Part shown: positions 49,059 to 61,890 of the stretch, piece after piece
Position numbering within the stretch: the first letter of the stretch is position 1
How the letters are laid out: every line of letters starts with the position of its first letter
Origin: Balaenoptera acutorostrata
Taxonomy: Eukaryota > Chordata > Mammalia > Artiodactyla > Balaenopteridae
DNA length: 64,000 bases
Reading direction: 5' to 3'
Assembly (NCBI RefSeq): GCF_949987535.1
Contig: NC_080067.1
Coordinates: forward strand, 63,298,405 to 63,362,404
Notes under the pieces: model-generated
The model's input: the letters and a program-made list of their open reading frames with translations, nothing else
What the model was told of the DNA's origin: nothing
Databases searched by the model: none
Program-made: the position numbers and the translations under genes

Positions 49059-49360
49059 CCTGGACACTAGTTAAAAGTGGAGCTGAACCCTATCCATTAA
49101 ACCATTGATGTCTCTGTTGAAAAAAAAAAAAAGTGGAACTGACATATTTGCTCATGGATTGGATGTAAGAGAACTAAATGATTCAGGGATGAAAGCTAGG
49201 TTTGGGTCTAAGCAATCAAGCGAATGGTGGTAAAACTGGTGGGGGAGTGGGGAAGGAACAGGATAGGCAAGGACCAGACCTAGGCATGGGACACTCAAGT
49301 GACAATTTGGGTGGAGATGTTCGAGCAGGCCATTGTGATTCAACTTGAAAAGTTAGCATT
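49059..49360. repeat. Old dispersed repeat, right part
   Basis: Resumes after the SINE (tggattggatgtaagagaac, gtgacaatttgggtggagat). Same unassigned family. Confidence 0.45.
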
Positions 49361-49921
49361 GGAGCTATACATGTGACTCTTCCACTTATGAGAGCATGCT
49401 GGATATCTCTGCAGGCCTTCCATATTCTCTCTCCATGCCTCTCCACCCTGCTCCCTGCCTCCATATAGACTAATCCATAGGGATTAAGTCAGTGGACTCC
49501 AATCTTCTGGTTTCCGGCAGATTCAGCCCTCTGGCAGCAGATCAGAAGAGAGGAGAGCAAGGTGGGATGACTTATTCTCCAACTCCCTCCCTGCAGTTCT
49601 CCTCAGCTGCCTGAGCCTCTCTTGTGAAAATTTACAGCTCCCGTCAGGCAGGCTTCCACACAGCTGTCTCTCCAGATGCAGGAACTGCTCTGTCCCTTCA
49701 CCCCTTCTGGTCCTTGGGTGGAAACAGCTTCTCCCCTTACTAGCCTGAGGTACTGCTGTCCTTACACTTTTACAAATAGTCCCTTTAGTGAGCCCTGCTT
49801 GAATTACTGTAATTTGACTGTGCCATCTGTTTCTTGTTGGGTCCTTGACTGAATTTAAAAACCTGAGATTGGATAAGATCACTTAGGGAGTGAGAAGAGA
49901 TACAAGAGAAAAGAGATTTGC
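49361..49921. other. Non-coding stretch, nothing recognised
   Basis: No gene. The 119-codon minus-strand frame at 49523-49882 has no family resemblance. Confidence 0.4.
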
Positions 49922-50574
49922 TCTAATATGAAACTGACTCTTTCTTGTGAAAGAGTCTAAATTCTAAATTTGAATTTTGAAACAGTAAAACAATAAGGTT
50001 TAATATAAAGCAAAATAAATTTTTTATGTTTATGATCTGCCAATTTCCCAGAAAAAGTTTTGTGGTGACTTTAGTTATATACCAGATACATTAAAATCAC
50101 CAATGGACAACACATCTTTTATTCAGGTGCCATCTGAAAGTTTTAAAAATTTGTTGACTTAATATCACTGAACTGTCCACTTTAAAATGGTTAAAATGAT
50201 ACATTTTCTGTTGTGTGTATTTTACGACAATTTTTTAAAAATGTGTTGTTTGAAGATTTTTAGGTTTTATAAAGATATTGTATTAGCATAACAATGAAAA
50301 ATTTAAAAGACCACCTCTAATCTCATTATCCTATCAAGCAATATTTACATTTTTATTTTCTCTTCCTGTTGTCTATAAACATAATTCCACATAGCTTCAA
50401 TATAATTTGCCATTCTTATCTTTTCATACTAAATTTAAATTTTATGATTCATAGTTATACTTTTTAACATTGTATTCACAAGGTTTCATTGAGTTGGTCA
50501 ATTTTTTAAATTGGTGAAGAATTTGAAATAACCTAAAATAAAGTATTGTAAACATCTTCATAAAAAAAAAAAAA
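49922..50574 (+). mobile_element. Candidate retrocopy of an unidentified transcript
   Basis: The right end has an AATAAA signal at 50537-50542, about 20 bases before a 13-base A tract (50562-50574). agagatttgc follows at 50577-50586 and also occurs at 49912-49921, which would be its target duplication. The interior is AT-rich, contains an L1-end-like phrase at about 50165-50235 and has no open frame. The parent transcript is not recognised. Confidence 0.45.
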
Positions 50575-50586
50575 GAGAGAGATTTG

Positions 50587-51649
50587 CGGACGGACTCCTA
50601 GGACAGTCTTATTTAGAAGCTGGAAAGAGGAGGTGGGTTTCACAAAGCGGAGGTCAGAGGGATGGGAAGAAAAACAGGAACACGTGGTGGTGTCCGGGTG
50701 GTGGCTCAGGGAAGACAGGTGCAAGAAAGAGCTCTCCTCCAGCGCCCCAAGCCACCACTGCTCTGGGACTCCCGGAACCTCTTGCTGCCCTCCTTATCAC
50801 TCCTGACTCCTTCTTGCCTCAGGTGGATTCTCTCTCATGGGTCTTGAAATTGCTTTGTAATTCGGCTTCCGACATTCCCAGGTCAGCTGATATGTTATAC
50901 GTATCTCAATCCTAAGGTTTGAGGAGGCTCTAGGCAGCTGTGCAAATGTACAGATGCATTAAGTATGGGAGGCGGGGAAACAGAGCGAAACCGCCAAGGA
51001 ACGCACACACAGGCACACCCAATTACACCTGCCTCAGGCACTGTTCTGTGACTATGGCCAGGGCAGGAACTATTTCACATTCACTCTGATGTTGAGTACT
51101 GAACATAACACCCAGTACACAGTGGCAACTCAGTACATTGTTTTGGATGAATTAATGCTTTTTGAAAACATGGCTTATCGTGATATACTATGCTTTTGGT
51201 GCATGAAGGCCCCTTTACAGACTTGACAACTAATTCCCTGAATTGCCCTATTATAATATGTCCCTGATTATGCTTTTGTATACTATGTAAAGCCTGGGTG
51301 TGAGTGCACTTTTTTTTTTCTTCCCCCAAACAGAATTGTATTGAGAAGATGACAACATGAACTCTGCAGAAACAAAGGCTGTGGATTTTGGTCACTTGGG
51401 CTCTAGGGCCCTCAGATAAATATGTTACTACTGTACTTCTAAGAACAATTCTCTTTGTTTAAAGTGTGAGACTGCTATTCACTAATATCTTGGTGCCATT
51501 CCCAGAAATCATGCTTCATGTAATTGGCAAGTTTTTGCAAAGGCTGTTCGCTATTTGCAGCCTCTGTATTAGTGTTCTTGACTGATTTCCTCAACTCTGA
51601 CTCAGTACAGGTGAAAAAAAAAATCTCCCTCTTCTACAAAGTGGAGTTT
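50587..51649. other. Non-coding stretch, slightly GC-richer
   Basis: No gene or confident repeat. A MIR 3'-end-like piece lies near 51080-51160. Confidence 0.4.
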
Positions 51650-51745
51650 GAATCCTGGCTGTGTCAGCTTCACAAGCAGTAACCTTGTGAAAGATCTTAA
51701 CTGCTTTGAGTCTTAGTTTCCTTATCTGTAAAATGGGGTTAATAG
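51650..51745 (+). repeat. MIR fragment
   Basis: gtttgaatcctggctgtgtc, gagtcttagtttccttatct, aaaatggggttaatag. Confidence 0.85.
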
Positions 51746-51747
51746 TA

Positions 51748-52335
51748 CAGTTGATCCTCATTACTTATAGATGCTGTGTTTGCGAATTCATCTACTTGTT
51801 TGAATTTATCTCTAACTCCCAAATCACTACTTGCAGCACTTGTGCAGTCATTCACAAACATGTGCAGTACAACAAAATATTTGAGTTGCTCAAGATGCGC
51901 GTTCCCAGCTGAGTTCATACTGTAAACCAGTAACCTTTTCATGGTCTATTTGGTGTCATGTTTTTGCATCTATGTTCTTTTTCTTGGTGGTTTTGCTATG
52001 TAAAATGACTCCCAAGCATAGTGCTGAAGTGCTGCCCCAGTGTCCCTAAGCACAAGAAGGCTGTGATGTGCCTTACGGAGAAAATACAGATGTTACATAG
52101 GCTTTGTTCAGGCATGAGTTATGGTGCGGCTGGCTGTTAGTTTAATGTTAATGAGTCAACAATGTATATTAAATAAGGTGTCTTTAAACAGAAACACACA
52201 TAAAACAAAGTTATGTGTTCACTGGTTCATTGACGAAAATGTTGTGATCAGAGGCTCACAGGAACCTAATCCTGTACTTCCCTTAGAAGAAATGGTTCAG
52301 TATATTGGCTAATTCAGTGTCTGCACAGCGTTTAT
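51748..52335. mobile_element. Tigger-type DNA transposon, internally deleted
   Basis: cagttgatcctcattactta start, ggcatgagttatggtgcgg, aggtgtctttaaacagaaac, ctaattcagtgtctgcacag. It is homologous along its length to 19838-20476 in the same orientation. No transposase frame. Confidence 0.8.
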
Positions 52336-52364
52336 AAAAGATAGTTAGAATTAGGGTTAGGGTG

Positions 52365-52495
52365 CACCTTAAAGACCTCATTTTAACTTAATTACCTCTT
52401 TAAAGAATGTATCTCCAGATATAGTTAACATTCTGAGATCCTGGGGATTAGGACTTCAACATACAAATTTTGGGGGACCCAATTCAGCCCATGAC
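52365..52495 (-). mobile_element. MaLR-type LTR fragment, reverse
   Basis: attacctctttaaagaatgt, ttaggacttcaacatacaaa and ttgggggacccaattcagcc are the complement of the 5' half of an old MaLR LTR. Confidence 0.65.
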
Positions 52496-52689
52496 ACCAC
52501 CTCTCCATCCTCATTTCCCACACCTGATTCTCTAGCCAGCCAAACTGGCCACTTGTCATTCCCTGAGGTTTCCTTGCCAGGTTTCTGGACTTTGTTCATA
52601 ATACTGTGTCCTTACAGCATCCCCTATCTCTGCATATCTAAGTCAAATCTACTTTTCAAAAATGAGAATATGACAAGTGCTCATTAAGG

Positions 52690-52918
52690 AGGTAATTAAG
52701 TTAAAATGAGGTCTTTAAGACTCATTGGTCCTAATCCAATATGATTGATGTCCTTATAAGAAGAGAAAGTTTGGACACAGCCATGGGTGCACACAGAGGA
52801 AGGACCATGTGAAGACAGAGATAGAAGGTAGTCATCTACAAACCAAGGAGAGAGGCTGACACCTTGATCTTGGATTTTTCTGCCTCCAAAACTATGAGAA
52901 ATACATTTCTGTTGTTTA
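52690..52918 (+). mobile_element. MaLR-type LTR, left part
   Basis: gtaattaagttaaaatgagg, gatgtccttataagaagag, ccatgtgaagacagagatag, accttgatcttggatttttc, then tttctgttgttta, where a small DNA transposon is inserted. Confidence 0.8.
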
Positions 52919-53151
52919 CAGTTGACCCTTGAACAATACAGGTTTGAACTGCATGGATCCACCTACATGTGTATTTTTTTCAATAGTAAATACTGCAGTG
53001 TTACACCGTCCCCGGTTGGTTGAATCCCAGGTGCAGAACCACAGATACGGATGAACTGTGTATAGGGAGGACCAACTATGAATTATACTCGGATTTTCAA
53101 ACGCACAGAGGGTGGGTGCCCCTAATCCCTGCATTGCTCAAGGGTCAACTG
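52919..53151. mobile_element. MER2-like mini-transposon with TIRs and TA duplication
   Basis: 233-bp non-autonomous Tigger-group element. The terminal inverted repeats are cagttgacccttgaacaa at the left and ttgctcaagggtcaactg at the right. The TA target duplication is at 52917-52918 and 53152-53153, inside the LTR. No coding capacity. Confidence 0.92.
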
Positions 53152-53210
53152 TATAAGCTACTCAGTTGATGGTATTTTGTTATAACAGCCCAAATTGACT
53201 AGGACACCAG
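53152..53210 (+). mobile_element. MaLR-type LTR, right part
   Basis: taagctactcagttgatgg and tattttgttataacagccc complete the LTR interrupted at 52918. Confidence 0.8.
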
Positions 53211-56200
53211 GCAAAGGAGTTGGGGTTGTATTCTGTAGTTAGTGTGAGCAACTGAATTTTTTAAAGAGTGATCCATGCTGTGCTTCAAGAAAGGAACTGG
53301 AACCATTTTTTGAAGAGAATGAGCTAAAAAGGGGAGAGGCAGGAGGCTGGGTAGGTTATCGCTGTTAGAGCGATTCTTACAGGTTTATACACCTATAGTT
53401 GAGACTTTTATAAAACAGTGTATTGTAAGGCCCTGTTATAAAAGGCTGTTCAGGATAGTAGTGGAACAAAAAGGTCAAAGGGTCTGGGACAAGGTCGGGC
53501 GAACACTCGCTAACAAAACAATGATATTGCATGGGTTCTGGAAACTTTTGCAATAGCATGTTTGAAATTTTCAGTGGGGCCATGAGGACTACAAAAGAAT
53601 TTTGCAGCAATGGCCCCTGAGCATAAGATGTACTATTCCCAAGTGTGCTGAGGATATCACTGTGGATATGAAATATTGAGATCTGGCTTGTGAAAATAAC
53701 AGGTCTCTAGCAAACATTCAACAGAGAGTCCTAAGCTGATGTATGTGCCCGGACAAGAAGTAGCAACTGAAAACTTACTTCATTTTGTATCTTTTTACTT
53801 CATTTTGGTTTTGGCCTTCTGGAGTTTGATCATCCTAGGGAAACTGTGGCAATGATTGTATGAGTCTGCAAAGCAGATAATAAAAGCCAGAACTAGTAGC
53901 TGTGTTTGCAGTAAGGAGGGTATAGTTTGGAGAGGTATCATCGGGTGGTATTGATAAGACATAGTAACTAACTGGATCTGAGGGTACAGAGGAGAGAAGC
54001 TGAGATTGTCCAGAATAACTCAGAGTTTGAATTGAGTAGAATAATTTCACTTTTGGACATGTTGAGTTTGAGGTGCATTTCCAGCTGGGGCATGTGAATG
54101 CAAAAGTCTAGCAGGCCAAGACTGGAATGTATAGACTTGAGAGCTATTTGCCTGTGGGTGACAGATAAAGCCAGAGGAATAGATACCAGGAATCTGCAGT
54201 GGAAGAAAAGATAGTTAGAGGCTGTGAACAGTTGTTCCCAGGCTGCAGTGGAAAGAAGTGGAGACACAGGAGTGATCACAGATATAAGAGGAAACCCAGG
54301 ACACAAAAGCCACCGGCAGAGGAACAAGTGATACAGTTAAGTTTGGAAAGAGATGGATAGATGAAAATACACAGGAATAGGGTTAAAGTGGAGGACACTC
54401 AAGAGAGATGAATTTCTTTTCAGAGAAGTGAAAGGCTAGCTCATCTTAGGGAGTGGGAAAGGAATTAAGGAGAATAGAGAATGTTTGGAATATGCCCCAT
54501 GAGGAGTACACTAGGAAGTAAATAAAGCTGAGCAAAAGGATTGCTGATCCCAGTGAGAATTCAGTTGATACTCTATAGGGTAAAAGTATAAAGGAAAATT
54601 GTATGGTTTCCTGATGTTTCCCTTAATGCTTTGCAGCTGTTTTAATCAGCACTTTTGCAGTTGCAAGTGACAGAAATCTCAATTCAAAATAGATTAAAGA
54701 AAAAAAGGAAATGTATTGGCTTACATAACAGGAACGTCTAAAGAGCATAATGATTTATGACATGGCTAAATCCAGAACCTCGAAAAATATCATCAAAACT
54801 ATATTTTTCTCCATTGTTTAGCTCTGCTTTCCTAAGTAGCCACTGCCAGCTCCAGTATACAGTCTACCTGCTTTAGCAAGCCCCAGCAAAAAGAGCATTT
54901 CTCTCCCAATTTTCCAGCCAAACCCTAATATAGACTACAGTAGGCCCAACTTGGGTAATGTGACCACCACTGGACTAATCACTGGGGCCTAGTGGATGGG
55001 ATTGTTTGACTGCCTGGGTCTGAGTCATACACTCACCCCTGAAGTCATGAATTACATAAACCCAAATTGAGGAAGGGGTGGTTTGCAAAGGAATGCTGTC
55101 AGGTGAAACAACCAGGTCCACTACAGACCAGGAATATGAGAGGAGAAAACAGATGGGAGGATCAGTATCTGTCAGGATAGGTTAGGTTATGTACAATAAC
55201 AACCCCCTAATCTCAAATGCTTAAAACAACAAAGATTTATTTCTTCTGTCGCTACGTGTCCATTGTCAGTCAACTGGGGCCACTCTCCTCACCCAGAGTG
55301 TGCTGTAGATCATGGAGGCGAAGGGAAAGAGAATGTGGTAAAGGAAGCGTTCTCTCTTGAAGCTTCTGCCTGGAAACGAGACTTTTCACGATTACGTTTC
55401 ATTGGCCAGAGCAGAGGGGTTGGAGAGGTAAGACTCTACCAGTTACCTAGAGGGAAGAGAACTGGAAGTTTTGTAGATGGTCCTAATGATGACCCCAGGG
55501 ACTAATCAAGTTTGGAATACTGGCAGAGAGAAGATGGCAGAGAAACCAAGACATGAGAGGATCTAAAATGTTTGGAATGTCCTGGAGCGGTGAGGGAAGG
55601 AAATAATGTAAGAAAAAAGCAGAGAGCCTGTGTGGTGAGCTACTGGAGAACAAAGGGAGAAGGAAAACCCAGTTGGATAGCAGTGAGAGAGTGGTAGAAA
55701 TCATGGGGGCTATTATATCTCATTGCATAGCTGGTCACAGAAAAGTTCATTGCAGCTTAGTGGGGTAGACTGAATTGAAGCTGGACCAGTCTACTTGGGT
55801 GAACAGGTGCCGAGGATAAAGACCCAGCTGTTGGTACTGGAAGACTGTCCAGCCAAGCAGGCAGAACACAGTAGTTAGGAAATATGTGAACCTATCAAAG
55901 TCAGGATCCAAGTGAATGGTCAGCCTCAGGATGGATGTGGCCGCTGGATTCTAGACGCAGGTAATGTTCAGAGTTGAGATGACACAGAGAGGCAGGTTTC
56001 AAGTGCCAGGAAAGTTTGCCACAGATAAAGCCCCAGCCTTGAACTGGGGGGAGGAGAGAGGTCAGGACCCTTGGAGGCCTATGGGGAGAGGAGACTGTCA
56101 CAGGCCTTAAACAAAAGGGAGCAAGATGAAAACCAATTTTATTCCTTGGTAACTTCTTGACATCAAGTCAAAGCCCAGTTTCTAGAAATGAAAAATAAAG

Positions 56201-57097
56201 TCAGAGTTCAACTGCAAGAAGGTCTATTTACTTTTGAGCTTTCCAAATGACGATGCAGAGCTTCCCAAAGCCTTCGACCATGGAAGGTCAGGGCAGAATC
56301 AATGAGTGAGCGTTACTGGACCCAGCTGGCAAGGAGAGGAGGCATGTGAAGATTAAGGAATTATGTTGATCCTAGTAAGAATTGTGAGGTCAGAATGTTG
56401 GAAAGTTTGTATGCAGCTGTTGAGCTTGATGGCGATAGATAGGGTAGAGAGAAGGATTGAAATCCTGAAATGATCAACGAAAGTGGAGAGTATCCTGAAT
56501 TCCATAGATAATTAGAGAAAGTAGGGGAAGGGAAGGATGTGTAAGTGAATGGCTTGGGCTTCCAAAACACATATGGTATTGAGAGCAGTGGTGGAGAAAA
56601 AGTAGGGAAGTAGCAATTAAATAGAATATACCAATGCCTCCTTACCCTGTGAGCACTGGGAAAACACAATGGGAAGTGGCCTACATTAGAGATGACAGTG
56701 GTATTGGTGGAAAACCAAACTTTAATCGTAGTTAGTCATGAACTATATTTAAGAGAAACTGTGTTCAAGGATGTAGGGGAGCTTCTTGATCTTAGAATGG
56801 GGAGTTCCTAATGCCCAAAAGAAGATCCTGGTTAAAGACCAGGCATGGGAGATATGAGAATGGATGGAACCAAGGTATGAAAGGAGGGAACTGGCAGAGA
56901 GAATATGTGGTTGTGTAATTACAGAAATAGATCATTACAGAACTGTATTTGCCCTAATATCTTCTTCTGCTCTTTTCATGGACATAGCTATTGCCTTTAT
57001 ACTTTAGTTTTAAAAGCAAAAAATATTAATGGTGTTTTTCCATTAGTGAGTTAGCCAGGCAAAATTATAAAGTAGATTCAAGTATGTGACTGGATTA
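53211..57097. other. Long stretch of old unassigned sequence
   Basis: No gene or exon. Several segments read like very old dispersed repeats: 53890-54350, 54640-54800 (gcaagtgacagaaatctcaa), 55150-55290 (acaacaaagatttatttctt) and parts of 55500-56700. I cannot assign families. Minus-strand frames of 66-119 codons are unsupported. Confidence 0.4.
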
Positions 57098-57171
57098 GGA
57101 CAGAATAATGGTCCCCCCAAAATGTCCACGTTCTAATCCCTGGACCCTGGGCATGCAAAAGAGACTTAGCA
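57098..57171 (+). repeat. Old LTR-like repeat, left part (target of the L1)
   Basis: gacagaataatggtcccccc and ttctaatccctggaccctgg belong to a common old LTR-type repeat. The last 15 bases (57157-57171, aaaagagacttagca) are the target-site duplication. The element resumes at 63954 with the same 15 bases and continues gatgtgattaaggttaggac, as expected from the family. Confidence 0.8.
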
Positions 57172-57266
57172 AGCCTCAACCACCAGAGGGCAGACAACAG
57201 AAGCAAGAAAAACTACAATCCTGCAGCCTGTGGTCCAAAAACCACAGTTACAGAAAGACAGAGAAG

Positions 57267-58172
57267 ATGAAAAGGCAGAGGGCTATGTACCAGATGAAGG
57301 AACAAGAAAAAACCCCAGAAAAACAACTAAATGAAGTGGAGATAGGCAACCTTCCAGAAAAAGAATTCAGAATAATGATAGTGAAGATGATCCAGGACCT
57401 CGGAATAAGAATGGAGGCAAAGATTGAGAAGATGCAAGAAATGATTAACAAAGACCTAGAAGAATTAAAGAACAAACAAACAGAGATGAACAATACAATG
57501 ACTGAAATGAAAACTACACTAGAAGGAATCAATAGCAGAATAACTGAGGCAGAAGAACGGATAAGTGACCTGGAAGACAGAATGGTGGAATTCACTGCTG
57601 CAGAACAGACTAAAGAAAAAAGAATGAAAAGAAATGAAGACAGCCTAAGAGACCTCTGGGACAACATTAAACGCAACAACATTCGCATTATAGGGGTCCC
57701 AGAAGGAGAAGAGAGAGAGAAAGGACCAGAGAAAATATTTGAAGAGATTATAGTCGAAAACTTCCCTAACATGGGAAAGGAAATAGCCACCCAAGTCCAG
57801 GAAGCGCAGAGAGTCCCATACAGAATAAACCCAAGGAGAAACACGCCGAGACACATAGTAATCAAAGTGGCAAAAATTAAAAACAAAGAAAAATTACTGA
57901 AAGCAGCAAGGGAAAAACGACAAATAACATACAAGGGAACTCCCATAAGGTTAACAGCTGATTTCTCAGCAGAAACTCTGCAAGCCAGAAGGGAGTGGCA
58001 TGATATACTTAAAGTGATGAAAGGGAAGAACCTACAACCAAGATTACTCTACCCGGCAAGGATCTCATTCAGATTCGATGGAGAAATCAAAAGCTTTACA
58101 GACAAGCAAAAGCTAAGAGAATTCAGCACCACCAAACCAGCTCTACAACAAATGCTAAAGGAACTTCTCTAA
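57267..58172 (+). CDS. L1 ORF1 protein, intact (301 aa)
   Basis: ORF1p is the RNA-binding chaperone that coats L1 RNA as a trimer in the retrotransposition particle. The start at 57267 ([10 protein letters not shown]) matches the usual position at the end of the 5' UTR. The same frame is also open upstream to an ATG at 57108 in the target repeat, which I regard as accidental. The protein shows a charged N-terminus, a heptad-rich coiled coil at about residues 45-125 ([19 protein letters not shown]), an RRM-like domain from about 135 ([11 protein letters not shown]) to 230, and a C-terminal domain at about 235-300 with [13 protein letters not shown] and [13 protein letters not shown]. The frame is unbroken, which fits a recent insertion. 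ORF2 starts 58 bases downstream. Expression is doubtful because the L1 promoter is truncated. Confidence 0.95.
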   Translation: MKRQRAMYQMKEQEKTPEKQLNEVEIGNLPEKEFRIMIVKMIQDLGIRMEAKIEKMQEMINKDLEELKNKQTEMNNTMTEMKTTLEGINSRITEAEERISDLEDRMVEFTAAEQTKEKRMKRNEDSLRDLWDNIKRNNIRIIGVPEGEEREKGPEKIFEEIIVENFPNMGKEIATQVQEAQRVPYRINPRRNTPRHIVIKVAKIKNKEKLLKAAREKRQITYKGTPIRLTADFSAETLQARREWHDILKVMKGKNLQPRLLYPARISFRFDGEIKSFTDKQKLREFSTTKPALQQMLKELL

Positions 58173-58230
58173 GTGGGAAACACAAGAGAAGAAAAGGACC
58201 TACAAAAACAAACCCAAAACAATTAAGAAA

Positions 58231-61200
58231 ATGGTCATAGGAACATACATATCGATAATTACCTTAAATGTGAATGGATTAAATGCCCCAACCAAAAGAC
58301 ATAGACTGGCTGAATGGATACAAAAACAAGACCCATATATATGCTGTCTACAAGAGACCCACTTCAGACCTAGGGACACATACAGACTGAAAGTGAGGGG
58401 ATGGAAAAAGATATTCCATGCAAATGGAAATCAAAAGAAAGCTGGAGTAGCTATACTCATATCAGATAAAATAGACTTTAAAATAAAGAATGTTACAAGA
58501 GACAAGGAAGGACACTACATAATGATCCAGGGATCAATCCAAGAAGAAGATATAACAATTATAAATATATATGCACCCAACATAGGAGCACCTCAATACA
58601 TAAGGCAACTGCTAACAGCTATAAAAGAGGAAATCGACAGTAACACAATCATAGTGGGGGACTTTAACACCTCACTTACACCAATGGACAGATCATCCAA
58701 AATGAAAATAAATAAGGAAACACAAGCTTTAAATGACACAATAGACCAGATAGATTTAATTGATATATATAGGACATTCCATCCAAAAACGGCAGATTAC
58801 ACGTTCTTCTCAAGTGCGCACGGAACATTCTCCAGGATAGATCACATCTTGGGTCACAAATCAAGCCTCAGTAAATTTAAGAAAATTGAAATCATATCAA
58901 GCATCTTTTCTGACCACAACGCTATGAGATTAGAAATGAATTACAGGGAAAAAAACGTAAAAAAGACAAACACATGGAGACTAAACAATACGTTACTAAA
59001 TAACCAAGAGATCACTGAAGAAATCAAACAGGAAATAAAAAAATACCTAGAGACAAATGACAATGAAAACACGACGACCCAAAACCTATGGGATGCAGCA
59101 AAAGCGGTTCTAAGAGGGAAGTTTATAGCTATACAAGCCTACCTAAAGAAACAAGAAAAATCTCAAGTAAACAATCTAACCTTACACCTAAAGAAACTAG
59201 AGAAAGAAGAACAAACAAAACCCAAAGTTAGCAGAAGGAAAGAAATCATAAAGATCAGAGCAGAAATAAATGAAATAGAAACAAAGAAAACAATAGCAAA
59301 GATCAATAAAACTAAAAGTTGGTTCTTTGAGAAGATAAACAAAATTGATAAGCCATTAGCCAGACTCATCAAGAAAAAGAGGGAGAGGACTCAAATCAAT
59401 AAAATCAGAAACGAAAAAGGAGAAGTTACAACAGACACCGCAGAAATACAAAACATCCTAAGAGACTACTACAAGCAACTTTATGCCAATAAAATGGACA
59501 ACCTGGAAGAAATGGACAAATTCTTAGAAAGGTATAAACTTCCAAGACTGAATAAGGAAGAAACAGAAAATATCAACAGACCAATCACAAGTAATGAAAT
59601 TGAAACTGTGATTAAAAATCTTCCAACAAACAAAAGTCCAGGACCAGATGGCTTCACAGGTGAATTCTATCAAACATTTAGAGAAGAGCTAACACCCATC
59701 CTTCTCAAACTCTTCCAAAAAATTGCAGAAGAAGGAACACTCCCAAACTCATTCTATGAGGCCACCATCACCCTGATACCAAAACCAGACAAAGACACTA
59801 CAAAAAAAGAAAATTACAGACCAATATCACTGATGAATATAGATGCAAAAATCCTCAACAAAATACTAGCAAACAGAATCCAACAACACATTAAAAGGAT
59901 CATACACCACGATCAAGTGGGATTTATCCCAGGGATGCAAGGATTCTTCAATATACGCAAATCAATCAATGTGATACACCATATTAACAAATTGAAGAAT
60001 AAAAACCATATGATCATCTCAATAGATGCAGAAAAAGCTTTTGACAAAATTCAACACCCATTTATGATAAAAACTCTCCAGAAAGTGGGCATAGAGGGAA
60101 CCTACCTCAACATAATAAAGGCCATATATGACAAACCCACAGCAAACATCATTCTCAATGGTGAAAAACTGAAAGCATTTCCTCTAAGATCAGGAACGAG
60201 ACAAGGATGTCCACTCTCACCACTATTATTCAACATAGTTCTGGAAGTCCTAGCCACGGCAATCAGAGAAGAAAAAGAAATAAAAGGAATACAAATTGGA
60301 AAAGAAGAAGTAAAACTGTCACTGTTTGCGGATGACATGATACTATACATAGAGAATCCTAAAACTGCCACCAGAAAACTGCTAGAGCTAATTAATGAAT
60401 ATGGTAAAGTTGCAGGTTACAAAATTAATGCACAGAAATCTCTTGCATTCCTATACACTAATGATGAAAAATCTGAAAGAGAAATTATGGAAACACTCCC
60501 ATTTACCATTGCAACAAAAAAAATAAAATACCTAGGAATAAACCTACCTAGGGAGACAAAAGACCTGTATGCAGAAAACTATAAGACACTGATGAAAGAA
60601 ATTAAAGATGATACAAATAGATGGAGAGATATACCATGTTCTTGGATTGGAAGAATCAACATTGTGAAAATGAGTATACTACCCAAAGCAATCTACAGAT
60701 TCAATGCAATCCCTATCAAATTACCAATGGCATTTTTTACGGAGCTAGAACAAATCATCTTAAAATTTGTATGGAGACACAAAAGACCCCGAATAGCCAA
60801 AGCAGTCTTGAGGCAAAAAAATGGAGCTGGAGGAATCAGACTCCCTGACTTCAGACTATACTACAAAGCTACAGTAATCAAGACAATATGGTACTGGCAC
60901 AAAAACAGAAACATAGATCAATGGAACAAGATAGAAAGCCCAGAGATTAACCCACGCACCTATGGTCAACTAATCTATGACAAAGGAGGCAAAGATATAC
61001 AATGGAGAAAAGACAGTCTCTTCAATAAGTGGTGCTGGGAAAACTGGACAGCTACATGTAAAAGAATGAAATTAGAATACTCCCTAACACCATACACAAA
61101 AATAAACTCAAAATGGATTAGAGACCTAAATATAAGACTGGACACTATAAAACTCTTAGAGGAAAACATAGGAAGAACACTCTTTGACATAAATCACAGC

Positions 61201-61890
61201 AAGATCTTTTTTGATCCACCTCCTAGAGTAATGGAAATAAAAACAAAAATAAACAAGTGGGACCTAATGAAACTACAAAGCTTTTGCACAGCAAAGGAAA
61301 CCATAAACAAGACAAAAAGACAACCCTCAGAATGGGAGAAAATATTTGCAAATGAATCAACTGACAAAGGATTAATCTCCAAAATATATAAACAGCTCAT
61401 TCAGCTCAATATCAAAGAAACAAACACCCCAATCCAAAAATGGGCAGAAGACCTAAATAGACATTTCTCCAAAGAAGACATACAGACGGCCACGAAGCAC
61501 ATGAAAAGATGCTCAACATCACTAATTATTAGAGAAATGCAAATCAAAACTACAATGAGGTATCACCTCACTCCTGTTAGAATGGGCATCATCAGAAAAT
61601 CTACAAACAACAAATGCTGGAGAGGGTGTGGAGAAAAGGGAACCCTCTTGCACTGTTGGTGGGAATGTAAATTGATACAGCCACTATGGAGAACAATATG
61701 GAGGTTCCTTAAAAAACTAAAAATAGAATTACCATATGACCCAGCAATCCCACTACTGGGCATATACCCAGAGAAAACCATAATTCAAAAGGACACATGC
61801 ACCCGAATGTTCATTGCAGCACTATTTACAATAGCCAGGTCATGGAAGCAACCTAAATGCCCATCAACAGACGAATGGATAAAGAAGTAG
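58231..61890 (+). CDS. L1 ORF2 protein, open for 1219 aa, C-terminus cut by one TAG
   Basis: ORF2p supplies endonuclease and reverse transcriptase for target-primed reverse transcription. The endonuclease domain covers about residues 1-238, with visible active-site residues N13, E42 (LQETHF), D144 and N146 (VGDFN) and H229 (SDHNA). The RT domain follows: [41 protein letters not shown], and the catalytic FADD at residues 699-702. The C-terminal cysteine-rich segment starts near residue 1129 ([18 protein letters not shown]). The frame stops at TAG 61888-61890. L1-like coding continues in the same frame to TAG 62047-62049, so about 53 codons are lost. The older L1 at 11461 has TTG at the equivalent site, so a single T-to-A change is the simplest cause. 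Whether this stop is private to the copy or family-wide is not visible here. Confidence 0.95.
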   Translation: MVIGTYISIITLNVNGLNAPTKRHRLAEWIQKQDPYICCLQETHFRPRDTYRLKVRGWKKIFHANGNQKKAGVAILISDKIDFKIKNVTRDKEGHYIMIQGSIQEEDITIINIYAPNIGAPQYIRQLLTAIKEEIDSNTIIVGDFNTSLTPMDRSSKMKINKETQALNDTIDQIDLIDIYRTFHPKTADYTFFSSAHGTFSRIDHILGHKSSLSKFKKIEIISSIFSDHNAMRLEMNYREKNVKKTNTWRLNNTLLNNQEITEEIKQEIKKYLETNDNENTTTQNLWDAAKAVLRGKFIAIQAYLKKQEKSQVNNLTLHLKKLEKEEQTKPKVSRRKEIIKIRAEINEIETKKTIAKINKTKSWFFEKINKIDKPLARLIKKKRERTQINKIRNEKGEVTTDTAEIQNILRDYYKQLYANKMDNLEEMDKFLERYKLPRLNKEETENINRPITSNEIETVIKNLPTNKSPGPDGFTGEFYQTFREELTPILLKLFQKIAEEGTLPNSFYEATITLIPKPDKDTTKKENYRPISLMNIDAKILNKILANRIQQHIKRIIHHDQVGFIPGMQGFFNIRKSINVIHHINKLKNKNHMIISIDAEKAFDKIQHPFMIKTLQKVGIEGTYLNIIKAIYDKPTANIILNGEKLKAFPLRSGTRQGCPLSPLLFNIVLEVLATAIREEKEIKGIQIGKEEVKLSLFADDMILYIENPKTATRKLLELINEYGKVAGYKINAQKSLAFLYTNDEKSEREIMETLPFTIATKKIKYLGINLPRETKDLYAENYKTLMKEIKDDTNRWRDIPCSWIGRINIVKMSILPKAIYRFNAIPIKLPMAFFTELEQIILKFVWRHKRPRIAKAVLRQKNGAGGIRLPDFRLYYKATVIKTIWYWHKNRNIDQWNKIESPEINPRTYGQLIYDKGGKDIQWRKDSLFNKWCWENWTATCKRMKLEYSLTPYTKINSKWIRDLNIRLDTIKLLEENIGRTLFDINHSKIFFDPPPRVMEIKTKINKWDLMKLQSFCTAKETINKTKRQPSEWEKIFANESTDKGLISKIYKQLIQLNIKETNTPIQKWAEDLNRHFSKEDIQTATKHMKRCSTSLIIREMQIKTTMRYHLTPVRMGIIRKSTNNKCWRGCGEKGTLLHCWWECKLIQPLWRTIWRFLKKLKIELPYDPAIPLLGIYPEKTIIQKDTCTRMFIAALFTIARSWKQPKCPSTDEWIKK

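Noticed and set aside
52351..52362. ttagggttaggg resembling telomere repeat
   Set aside because: Only two units, within ordinary old repeat DNA; no interstitial telomere array.
57248..57946. 232-codon minus-strand frame
   Set aside because: Antisense shadow of L1 ORF1.
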